Assembly: GCA_036267755.1 (NCBI GenBank)
Contig: DATAVK010000150.1
Span: forward strand, 1-13,142
Source of the DNA: DATAVK01 sp036267755
Lineage (GTDB): Bacteria; Actinomycetota; Actinomycetes; JAFAQI01
DNA length: 13,142 nt
Direction: 5' to 3'
Part shown: piece after piece, positions 1 to 6,236 of the stretch
Layout of the letters: every line of letters starts with the position of its first letter
Numbering within the stretch: the first letter of the stretch is position 1
Made by a program: the position numbers and the translations under genes
Notes under the pieces: model-generated
Databases searched by the model: none
What the model was told of the DNA's origin: nothing
Seen by the model: the letters and a program-made list of their open reading frames with translations, nothing else

Positions 1-723
1 GAAGCTCACCGCCAACCGGCCGAGCTCGTCATCGCCGTAGTCGTCGATCCGGGTAGCGAGGTCGCGGGTGACGGCGATCTGCTCCGCCGCCTCGGTGAGC
101 GACGCGACAGGTCGCATCATCCGGCGTACGACGAGCCACGATCCGGCGATGACGGTGCCGAAACCCAACAGTCCCAGCAGCAGGAAGGCGAAGGTCAGTT
201 TCTGCAGCTGGCTTTCGACGGCGTTCAACGGCAGGGCGACCTGCAGCGCGATGCCGATGGTGCCCCCCTCACCGTCGTCGACGGTTCGGTGAACGGTCAG
301 GATGCGTTCCGGCGTGCCGTCGGCCAAGCGGGCGCTGCGGAGCCACTGGCCGCCGTGCGCCGCGATCTCGTCGTCGCGTGTGGAGACGGGAAGGATCACC
401 GATGCGATGCTGTGCTGACCGTCAGACGACACGGCTTGGACCGGGCCCGCCACCATGTCCGGCTCGCTCGGGATGTGGACAGTGACTCCGACCGGGTTCG
501 GAGTCACCCCCAGGTCGACGTTGTGGGCCTGCTGGCGGAGCTGGCTGTCGATGTTGCCCAGCAGGACGTGGTGGACGGCGAAGTAGGCCACCGCGATCAC
601 GCCGACGATGCTGATGGTCGCCGCGAGCGCGGCGGCGGCGGTCAACCGGGTCCGCAGCGGCGCGGTGTGCCACCGCCGCCCTGGTGCGCTCAGCCGTTGA
701 CCGACGGAGGTGACACCACTCAC
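1..723 (-). CDS. Sensor histidine kinase, N-terminal part (MprB-like), truncated by window edge
   Basis: Membrane sensor kinase that would autophosphorylate and pass phosphate to the response regulator encoded just upstream. Only the first 241 codons are inside the window. Visible in order are a short cytosolic N-terminus, a first membrane segment at about residues 28-52 (AATISIVGVIAVAYF), an extracytoplasmic sensor region of about 115 residues, a second membrane segment at about 170-190 (FAFLLLGLLGFGTVIAG), and the start of a HAMP linker (RRMMRPVASLTEAAEQIA, then DDELGRLAVSF). The H-box and ATPase domain lie beyond position 1. The start is the GTG at 723, whose GTGA overlaps the TGA of the response regulator, with GAGG about 8 bases upstream; this indicates translational coupling. 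The layout matches MprB of mycobacteria, but orthology is an inference. The reading frame is certain; the signal sensed is unknown. Confidence 0.88.
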   Translation of the reverse strand, partial: MSGVTSVGQRLSAPGRRWHTAPLRTRLTAAAALAATISIVGVIAVAYFAVHHVLLGNIDSQLRQQAHNVDLGVTPNPVGVTVHIPSEPDMVAGPVQAVSSDGQHSIASVILPVSTRDDEIAAHGGQWLRSARLADGTPERILTVHRTVDDGEGGTIGIALQVALPLNAVESQLQKLTFAFLLLGLLGFGTVIAGSWLVVRRMMRPVASLTEAAEQIAVTRDLATRIDDYGDDELGRLAVSF

Positions 724-1409
724 GGCTCGCCTCGGACGACGTACCCGACGCCACGCACGGTGTGGATCAACCGCGGCTCGCCCTCTGCCTCGGTCTTGCG
801 CCGCAGGTAACCAACGAACACCTCGAGCGAGTTGCTCGTCGGCTCGGACTCCCAGCCCCACACCCGATCCATGATGGTCTCGCGGGGCAGCGGTCGGCCA
901 GCATTTCGCATCAGCAGCTCGAGCAACGCGAACTCGGTCCGCGTGAGGTCGATCGGCCGGTTGCCGCGGCGGGCGGTGTGAGCCGCCGGGTCGAGCACCA
1001 GATCGGCGTACTCCAGCGGGGCCAGCTCGTCACTCTCCTCAGGGGTGGAGCGGCGGATCAGCGCCCGCAGCCGCGCCCGCAGCTCCTCGAGAGCGAATGG
1101 CTTGGTGAGGTAGTCGTCAGCGCCGGCATCGAGCCCGGCCACCCGGTCGCCGACCTCGTCCCGCGCGGTGAGGACGAGGATCGGCAGCCGGTCCTTGCGA
1201 CCGCGCAACGTGCGGCAGACGTCGAGACCACCGACGTACGGCATCATCACGTCGAGCACCATGACGTCGGGCCGGTCCTCGGTGACCATCTCCAGCGCCT
1301 TGACGCCGTTGCCGGCCGTGGCGACGGTGTAGCCGTCGAGCTCGAGCGCCCGCGTCAGGGCCTGCCGCAGCTGCGGGTCGTCGTCGACGACAAGGACACG
1401 GGCGCCCAT
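720..1409 (-). CDS. OmpR/PhoB-family response regulator (MprA-like)
   Basis: Two-component transcription factor of 229 residues, the usual family length. The receiver domain (1-118) has the acidic pocket D9-D11, phosphoacceptor D53 in VLDVMMP, T81 in VLTARD and K103 in KPF. The C-terminal winged helix (about 130-229) has the family signatures LTRTEFALLELL, NSLEVFVGYLRRKTE and LIHTVRGVGYVVR. The sequence closely resembles mycobacterial MprA, which controls envelope-stress genes together with kinase MprB and protease PepD. Here the HtrA-type protease sits 2 bp upstream and the kinase overlaps by 4 bp downstream, so the three are probably co-transcribed from the promoter upstream of the protease. 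The ATG at 1409 is chosen because its product starts directly with the receiver domain; the Shine-Dalgarno is weak, consistent with coupling to the preceding stop. Confidence 0.95.
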   Translation of the reverse strand: MGARVLVVDDDPQLRQALTRALELDGYTVATAGNGVKALEMVTEDRPDVMVLDVMMPYVGGLDVCRTLRGRKDRLPILVLTARDEVGDRVAGLDAGADDYLTKPFALEELRARLRALIRRSTPEESDELAPLEYADLVLDPAAHTARRGNRPIDLTRTEFALLELLMRNAGRPLPRETIMDRVWGWESEPTSNSLEVFVGYLRRKTEAEGEPRLIHTVRGVGYVVRGEP

Positions 1410-1411
1410 CG

Positions 1412-2791
1412 TTAGCTCTGCGAGGACTGTTGAGTGAGGGTCACAGTCACAGTGTGACTGCTTCCGCCCCGCTGGTAAGTCACCGAGACTTGCTGACCCG
1501 GCTGGTGCGACCGGATAGCGGCGATGACGGCATCATCACCGGCGGTCGCCGAGCCGTCGATCGCGGTGATGACGTCACCGGTCTTGAGCCCGGCCTTAGC
1601 AGCCGGACCGCCGGACACCACGGAGTGCACGACCGCCTTGGCGGAGCCGTCGCTGGCCGTCGAGTCCGTCAGGGTGACGCCGAGCAGTGGGTGCACGGCT
1701 TTGCCGGTGGTGATCAGCTCGGTCGCGATCGTCTTGGCCTCGTCGATCGGGATCGCGAAGCCCACGCCGATGTTGCCGCTCTGCGAGCTGCTGCCGAGGC
1801 TGTCCGACCCGAGCGAGGCGATCGCGGAGTTGACGCCGATGACCTGGCCGATGCTGTTGACCAGCGGGCCGCCGGAGTTACCGGGGTTGATGGCCGCGTC
1901 GGTCTGAATGGCATCGATGACGGTCGGGTTCTGAGCCGCCGACGAGCCGCCGCTGCCGCCGAACGGGTTCTGCTGCTGCTGCGAATCGTCGGATGTGACC
2001 ACCGGGCGGTTCAGCGCCGACACGATGCCCGACGTGACGGTGCCCGACAGCCCGAGCGGGGAGCCGACGGCGAGGACGGGGTCGCCCACCTGGACGCCGG
2101 AGTCGCTGCCCAGGATGGCCGGCTTGAGACCGGTCTTGTTCACCTTGATGACCGCCAGGTCGTCCAGCGAGTCGGTGCCGATGATCTTGGCGGTCGCGCT
2201 GCTGCCGTTGTTGAACGTGGCGGACACCGACCCGCCGTTCGCCGCCGCGGCGACGACGTGGTTGTTGGTGAGGATGTAGCCGTCCTGGCGCAGCACGATG
2301 CCCGAGCCGGTGTCCGACTCCTGCGAGCCGGTGACGTTCACGGAGACGACCGACGGCAGCACCTTGGACGCGATGCCCGCGTAGGACTTCGGAGGCGTCT
2401 CGGACAGCGCGGCAGGCGAGCCGCTTCCGGTCGTGAGGCCGGCGTTCGAGGTGACGTCGTTGTCGTTGTTGTCGTGATGGACCAGCGCGGCCCCCAGCCC
2501 AACCCCACCGGCACCGAAGATGAACGCGGTCACGGCGACCAGGACGATGGCGGAGTTGCGGAGCCGGCGCGGCGGCCGGTCGCTCGGGCCCCCTGACGCC
2601 GGGCCGTACGACGGCGGCGGCGGAGTTCCGCCCCACGATCCGGCCAGCGGCTCAGTCGGGTGCTCCGACGGCGGCTGGGTCGGCAGCTCGGACGTCGCTG
2701 TCGTGTCGTCGGCCCGCTCGGTGTCGGGCTCACCGCTCGTCGAGTCTTTCCCGCTGCCGGACAGCGGGGGCCAGAACAGCTCGTCACTCAT
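1412..2791 (-). CDS. HtrA/DegP-family trypsin-like serine protease with PDZ domain (PepD-like)
   Basis: Membrane-anchored quality-control protease of 459 residues. It has a Pro/Ser/Thr-rich cytosolic tail (1-77), one membrane segment (about 80-104, AIVLVAVTAFIFGAGG), a Gly/Ser/Asn linker, the S1 protease domain (about 137-362) and one PDZ domain (about 368-455, GGPAAKAGLKTGDVITAIDG). The catalytic triad is visible: H178 in TNNHVV, D211 in DDLAVIKV and S306 in GNSGGP. A low-complexity loop with QQQQ and GGSGGSS (about 268-287) interrupts the protease domain. The ATG at 2791 is preceded by GGAGG at a good distance. It is the first gene of a protease-regulator-kinase operon, which suggests a feedback loop in envelope stress: in mycobacteria PepD lies beside mprAB and is regulated by it. 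Active-site residues are seen directly; the physiological substrate is unknown. Confidence 0.95.
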   Translation of the reverse strand: MSDELFWPPLSGSGKDSTSGEPDTERADDTTATSELPTQPPSEHPTEPLAGSWGGTPPPPSYGPASGGPSDRPPRRLRNSAIVLVAVTAFIFGAGGVGLGAALVHHDNNDNDVTSNAGLTTGSGSPAALSETPPKSYAGIASKVLPSVVSVNVTGSQESDTGSGIVLRQDGYILTNNHVVAAAANGGSVSATFNNGSSATAKIIGTDSLDDLAVIKVNKTGLKPAILGSDSGVQVGDPVLAVGSPLGLSGTVTSGIVSALNRPVVTSDDSQQQQNPFGGSGGSSAAQNPTVIDAIQTDAAINPGNSGGPLVNSIGQVIGVNSAIASLGSDSLGSSSQSGNIGVGFAIPIDEAKTIATELITTGKAVHPLLGVTLTDSTASDGSAKAVVHSVVSGGPAAKAGLKTGDVITAIDGSATAGDDAVIAAIRSHQPGQQVSVTYQRGGSSHTVTVTLTQQSSQS

Positions 2792-2923
2792 GTCATCCTC
2801 CGTTGTTGATACCCACTGAAGGTGCCCACCAGGTCTGAATGAATGCTGAGAGGATGCTGTCTGGGCCCTGGCGGGGCCGTGATGGTGGTTTGTCGCCGGT
2901 CATCTAGGCCACACTGGACAGTG
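2792..2923. promoter_or_regulatory. Divergent intergenic region between protease operon and trhA
   Basis: This 132-bp gap must hold the promoters of two divergent units. I see no convincing -35/-10 pair on either strand. A CACTG-GA-CAGTG inverted repeat (2912-2923) directly abuts the trhA ATG. On the minus strand, GGAGG lies just before the protease start. Whether the response regulator binds here cannot be told from sequence alone. Confidence 0.4.
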
Positions 2924-3631
2924 ATGACCGATCCCCGTGAGTTCGCCGCCAGCGTGCGTGACGCTGCCCGTGACGTCGCCAGCGACGTCGTGACCGCGGC
3001 GAAACCGAGGCTACGCGGCTGGCTGCACGCGATCACATCACCGCTGGCGCTGGCCTCCGGCATCGTGCTGATCGCGTTAGCCCCGACCGCTCCCGGCCGG
3101 GTGGCGGCGGCCGCCTATGCCGTGACATCGGTGGTGCTGTTCACCACCAGCGCGGTGTACCACCGGGGCCACTGGTCGGTGGCTGCCGAGCGCCGGCTCA
3201 AGCGGCTCGACCACGCGAACATCTTCCTGTTGATCGCCGGGAGCTACACCCCGTTCGCGGTCCTGGCGTTGAGCGGCGACGCTCGGGTAGGCGTGCTCGC
3301 CGCGATCTGGGGCACCGCGCTGCTGGGCGTTTGCTTCCGAATCTTCTGGGTCAACGCGCCGCGCTGGCTCTACGTCCCGCTCTACATCGGGCTCGGCTGG
3401 GCCGCGGCGTTCTTCGTGCCGCAGTTGATCCACGGCGCCGGTGTCGCGGCCTTCGTCCTCATCGCTGTGGGAGGCCTGATCTACACGATCGGCGGCCTGA
3501 TCTACGGGTTGAAGCGCCCCAACCCCAGCCCTCGATGGTTCGGATTCCACGAGATCTTCCACGCGTGCACCGTGGCCGCCTTTGCCTGCCAGTACATCGC
3601 GGCGTCGATGGTCGTCTACCGAGCGGCCTGA
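2924..3631 (+). CDS. trhA: PAQR-family membrane protein TrhA / hemolysin III
   Basis: Seven-transmembrane protein of the hemolysin III/TrhA branch of the PAQR superfamily, linked in bacteria to membrane homeostasis. The 235 residues from the ATG at 2924 fit the family (about 210-240). The diagnostic motifs are present: YHRGHW with H80, RLDHANIFLLIAGSYTPF with D96 and H97, and the C-terminal FHEIFH with H209 and H213. The His residues are expected to bind a metal near the membrane face. Seven hydrophobic stretches follow a hydrophilic N-terminus of about 30 residues. The frame is open 27 codons further upstream (to 2843), but that extension is Cys/Arg-rich and unlike the family, so I reject it. 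It ends 10 bp before the convergent Fe-S gene, leaving no room for a separate terminator. Enzymatic activity is not established from sequence. Confidence 0.92.
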   Translation: MTDPREFAASVRDAARDVASDVVTAAKPRLRGWLHAITSPLALASGIVLIALAPTAPGRVAAAAYAVTSVVLFTTSAVYHRGHWSVAAERRLKRLDHANIFLLIAGSYTPFAVLALSGDARVGVLAAIWGTALLGVCFRIFWVNAPRWLYVPLYIGLGWAAAFFVPQLIHGAGVAAFVLIAVGGLIYTIGGLIYGLKRPNPSPRWFGFHEIFHACTVAAFACQYIAASMVVYRAA

Positions 3632-3641
3632 GCGACCTCGG

Positions 3642-4565
3642 TCACACCGGGCCCAGCGACAACAGCGCCCACGACGGGACTGCGTGCTCGTGCGGGGCGT
3701 GGCAGGTGAGCCGCGTCATCACGTCGCCGTAGCGCTGCTCCACCTCAGCCGCGAGCGTGCCGCCGTCGGGATCGTCGAGCAGGACTCGCCACCGGTGCGG
3801 CTCCAGCTTGTCGATCCGGCGGGGCGTGAGCGCATCGAGTGCGGTGACGCCGAGCCGGCCAGCTGCCAGTTCCTGCGCCGCCTGCACCGGCGCGAGCCAG
3901 GCGGCCTTGCCGCGGTAGTACGGCGACGGACGGCGGCCGGCCAGGACGGTGTCGATCACGGCGGCGGCCTCCTGCGGGGGCACCCGGCCCAGGTAGTGGC
4001 CGCCCGGAAGCACCAGCACGTTCGCAGCGAACCGGTCGCCGCCCACGTGGGACATCTCCCACGTCAGGTCGGGGTGCGACACGGCCAGCGCGGCGGCGAC
4101 CGGCCGGCCCAGCATGGCGCAGCACGCGTCATGGGCACCCTGGGTGCAGACGCCCACGAACGCCGAAGCCGTCGTCCACCCGGCGAGATCGGCGTCAGAG
4201 CCGAACGGCAGTTCCAGCGCCGCGAGGTCGGCATCGTCGGCCACGACCCGTCGTACCAGCCGTTCCTGACCCGGCCGGCAGTCCGCGGCGTACACGACGC
4301 GCCCGCCACTGATCGAGCCGGAGCTCACCGGCCGGCCGGGACGCCGGATCAGCAACACCCGGGCGTGTGACGTCTTCGCGTGCTGCTGCAACGCCAGAAT
4401 GACGGCCTCGTCGAGGCCGCGTGACTGCGGAAGCGCCCGCGACCCCCACGGACCGGGCGACTCCACGAGAACCCACCGATCGACCCTGGCCGCGCTCCCG
4501 AAGACCATGTCGCCCCGCGCCCGAGACGCGGCGGCGCAAAAGAATCGACCTACCGGTGCGGTCAC
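3642..4565 (-). CDS. Sucrase/ferredoxin-like family protein, thioredoxin-fold [2Fe-2S] protein
   Basis: Member of the Suc_Fer-like family, whose thioredoxin-like fold carries a [2Fe-2S] cluster and probably acts in electron transfer. From the GTG at 4565 it has 307 residues. The N-terminus fits the family (C10, then WVLVESPGPWG at 31-41). The core motif VGVCTQGAHDACCAMLGRPVA carries C140, C148 and C149, followed by WEMSHVGGDRFAANVLVLPGG (169-189). The frame is open to an ATG at 4634, but that start would overlap the cupin gene by 59 bp and add residues unlike the family. No clear Shine-Dalgarno precedes either start, so coupling to the cupin stop 10 bp upstream is likely. As third gene of the peptide-cupin operon, a role as electron donor to the oxygenase is attractive but inferred. 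The name sucrase is historical; no sugar hydrolase motif is seen. Confidence 0.88.
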   Translation of the reverse strand: MTAPVGRFFCAAASRARGDMVFGSAARVDRWVLVESPGPWGSRALPQSRGLDEAVILALQQHAKTSHARVLLIRRPGRPVSSGSISGGRVVYAADCRPGQERLVRRVVADDADLAALELPFGSDADLAGWTTASAFVGVCTQGAHDACCAMLGRPVAAALAVSHPDLTWEMSHVGGDRFAANVLVLPGGHYLGRVPPQEAAAVIDTVLAGRRPSPYYRGKAAWLAPVQAAQELAAGRLGVTALDALTPRRIDKLEPHRWRVLLDDPDGGTLAAEVEQRYGDVMTRLTCHAPHEHAVPSWALLSLGPV

Positions 4566-4575
4566 GACGGCGGCG

Positions 4576-5862
4576 TCAGCCCGCGCCGACGAGGGCGCCC
4601 TCACGAAGCAGTCGCCGGACCAGGACGACGGCATCGTCGGCGTCCAGCCCGAGCCCGGCAGCGCCGAGCTCCGCGGGGGTCCCGGGGGTCGTCAACGCTC
4701 GTCGCAGCGCATCGGCGGTGTACGCCGGGAGGTCGAGGCGGCAGTCGGGGAGTTGCAGCGTCACTCGCTCACCCGCGGTCTGGATCGACCATCGCAGCCC
4801 TCGTCGGGGCCGGACCGGGAAGTCCGGAGCGCAGCCGGCGACCGCTTCCGCCTGTGCCAGCAGGCGCAACGGTTCGGCCGGCGCCGCCTTTCTCACCCTC
4901 GCCTCGAGCAGCTCCCGGGCGCGTTCGACCGGCAACGCCGAGAGCCACGCCGCTGCCTGCTGCAGGACGGCGGCCAGCTGGTCGGGGTCCTGTTCCAACG
5001 CGTCGTGCGGTGACACAGGCAGCGCGTGACGGAACGACAGCTCGTCGGCCGCTGTCGCCACGACGTCGCGGAGCACGTCGTACCAGGTGATGGCAAGCAC
5101 ACCGACCGTCAGGTGCAGCGACCGGCTGTCGGTCGTGGCGGCCGCGTGCACGTACCCCCGAGGCAGGTAGAGCGTGTCACCCGGGCCGAGCTCGGTGTCG
5201 ATGAGCGGCGGCTGGCCATCGGGGACCAGGTCCGCGCCGGAGCGGGGCTGGCTCTTCGTCGGCAGCGTGATGACCGGCTGGTGGACCTGCCATCGTTTGC
5301 GGCCGGTCACCTGCAGGACGAACACGTCATGGGTGTCGTGGTGGAAGGCGAAGCCCTTAGCGTCACCGGCCGGAGTGATGTAGGCGTTGCACTGGGTGGG
5401 ATGGCCCAGCTCCATCGCCAGGTCGCGGCAGAACTCGACCAGCGGCGGCCAGAACCGGTGCAGTGAGTTCAGAACGAGCGTGGCGCCCTCGCCATGACGC
5501 CGGCTGACGGCGTTCGCGTCGACGAGATCGGTGATGGTCCGGGATCCGGCGACCGCTTCCCGAGTGACGCCCGGGACCGTCGTACCGTCCCGCACCAGCC
5601 GGAAGAACGGGGAACGGATCCCGCGGTCGGCGACGATGCCGTCGACGTCGGCCGGGCCGAGCAGGTCATCGAACCCCGAAGGCAGGTCGGGCGCCCGAGT
5701 GAGCAGCGGGCGGGTGTCCCAGTACTCCGTCGCGAACGTGCCGGCGCGGTCGCCAACGCAGCGTTCCAGTGTGGACCGCGCCAGCGGGTACCGCGGCCGC
5801 GGCGGTCCCTCGTCGAGGGATGCCGGGCCGCGGTCGGTTCGGTGCGCGTCGAGAGCGGTCAG
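4576..5862 (-). CDS. JmjC-type cupin oxygenase (ROXA-like), start codon anomalous
   Basis: Cupin/JmjC-fold protein resembling Fe(II)/2-oxoglutarate-dependent hydroxylases of the ROXA group. Numbered from the CTG at 5862 (428 residues), the metal triad is H174-x-D176 in FHHDTHDVFVLQ and H239 in LPRGYVHAA. NAYITPAG and GRKRWQVH are also characteristic, and a winged-helix-like tail follows. The family N-terminus (LERCVGD, EYWDTRPLL, GFDDLL, RSPFFRLVRDG) is encoded upstream of the first GTG (5595), so translation must begin before it. Yet from the in-frame TGA at 5953-5955 down to 5595 there is no ATG, GTG or TTG. The best candidate is the CTG at 5862, which overlaps the TGA of the peptide gene as CTGA. 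A programmed or mutational frameshift from the peptide frame is the alternative. The fold is well supported; the substrate is unknown and the exact start is unresolved. Confidence 0.82.
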   Translation of the reverse strand: MTALDAHRTDRGPASLDEGPPRPRYPLARSTLERCVGDRAGTFATEYWDTRPLLTRAPDLPSGFDDLLGPADVDGIVADRGIRSPFFRLVRDGTTVPGVTREAVAGSRTITDLVDANAVSRRHGEGATLVLNSLHRFWPPLVEFCRDLAMELGHPTQCNAYITPAGDAKGFAFHHDTHDVFVLQVTGRKRWQVHQPVITLPTKSQPRSGADLVPDGQPPLIDTELGPGDTLYLPRGYVHAAATTDSRSLHLTVGVLAITWYDVLRDVVATAADELSFRHALPVSPHDALEQDPDQLAAVLQQAAAWLSALPVERARELLEARVRKAAPAEPLRLLAQAEAVAGCAPDFPVRPRRGLRWSIQTAGERVTLQLPDCRLDLPAYTADALRRALTTPGTPAELGAAGLGLDADDAVVLVRRLLREGALVGAG

Positions 5863-6065
5863 GAGTCGGTGCCGTCGCCGTCGGTGCCGTCCGTGCCGTC
5901 GCCGTCGGTGCCGTCGGTGCCGTCCGTGCCGTCGCCGTCGCCGTCCGTGCCGTCACCGTCGCGGCCGTCGCCGTCGGTGCCGTCGCCGTCGCCGTGCGCC
6001 GGAGTGCCGCCCGCCGGGTCGGAGTCGGCCGGGGTCGTCGTGATGTCGTCGTCGCTCAAGGACAT
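5859..6065 (-). CDS. Small Asp-Gly repeat peptide, first gene of cupin operon
   Basis: A 68-residue peptide that I cannot assign to a named family. Residues 1-24 are non-repetitive (MSLSDDDITTT, then PADSDPAGG). Residues 25-67 are built almost wholly of DG and TDG units, so 22 of 68 residues are Asp and there is no hydrophobic core, Cys or Trp. It is expected to be disordered and very acidic; DxDG-like spacing could bind calcium or other cations. Translation is supported by AGGAG 6 bases before the ATG and by its position as leader gene of the cupin and Fe-S operon. Its stop overlaps the apparent cupin start. It could be a free peptide substrate modified by the cupin, for example on Asp, with residues 1-24 as recognition part. 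It could also be the N-terminal tail of the cupin joined by frameshifting. No transporter or peptidase gene is adjacent. The gene is likely real; its role is inferred. Confidence 0.68.
   Translation of the reverse strand: MSLSDDDITTTPADSDPAGGTPAHGDGDGTDGDGRDGDGTDGDGDGTDGTDGTDGDGTDGTDGDGTDS
5862..5991 (-). repeat. Degenerate GACGGC/GACGGCACC tandem repeat
   Basis: Short tandem units GACGGC and GACGGCACC (minus strand; gccgtc on plus) fill the 3' part of the peptide gene. All units are multiples of three, so copy-number change would alter peptide length but keep frame. The array leaves no place for a Shine-Dalgarno before the cupin. Confidence 0.85.
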
Positions 6066-6071
6066 CGGTGT

Positions 6072-6076
6072 CTCCT
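6072..6076 (-). promoter_or_regulatory. Strong Shine-Dalgarno for the Asp-Gly peptide
   Basis: AGGAG on the minus strand, 6 bases before the ATG at 6065. It is the only strong ribosome-binding site in the peptide-cupin-FeS operon and is the main evidence that the peptide is translated. Confidence 0.75.
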
Positions 6077-6094
6077 ATGCCTCGTCTTCTGGGT

Positions 6095-6125
6095 GCGGAC
6101 GTGATCTGTCCGCCTCATCGCGGAC
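6095..6125 (-). promoter_or_regulatory. Alternating inverted repeats in leader of peptide operon
   Basis: Three copies of a 6-base word alternate in orientation: GCGGAC (6095-6100), GTCCGC (6108-6113) and GCGGAC (6120-6125), with spacers of 7 and 6. The middle copy can pair with either flank, giving two mutually exclusive hairpins 30-60 bases before the peptide start. They could also be operator half-sites for the divergent regulator. Function is inferred. Confidence 0.4.
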
Positions 6126-6236
6126 CCTACCCGGGCCGACCTCGAGCACACGCGGGCACCTGACGGCGCGGATGCGACACGGCGCTTGCGCCAACCGGAG
6201 CATCGGGTCTTCAGATATGTCCGGCAGACTTGGGTA

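Noticed and set aside
1430..2596. 388-codon plus-strand frame opposite the protease
   Set aside because: Arg/Asp/Val-rich shadow with no domain; the protease triad and PDZ are on the minus strand.
2843..2923. N-terminal extension of TrhA
   Set aside because: The 27 extra residues are Cys/Arg-rich and unlike the family, and the ATG at 2924 gives the usual length.
2912..2923. CACTG-GA-CAGTG inverted repeat before TrhA as an operator
   Set aside because: Short, single copy and not linked to a known binding motif; noted only in the intergenic entry.
4566..4634. Longer start of the sucrase/ferredoxin-like gene at 4634
   Set aside because: It would overlap the cupin gene by 59 bp and add residues before the family N-terminus, with no Shine-Dalgarno; it remains possible.
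5862..5991. Tandem repeat as CRISPR array
   Set aside because: Units are 6-9 bases with no spacers and they encode in-frame DG repeats.
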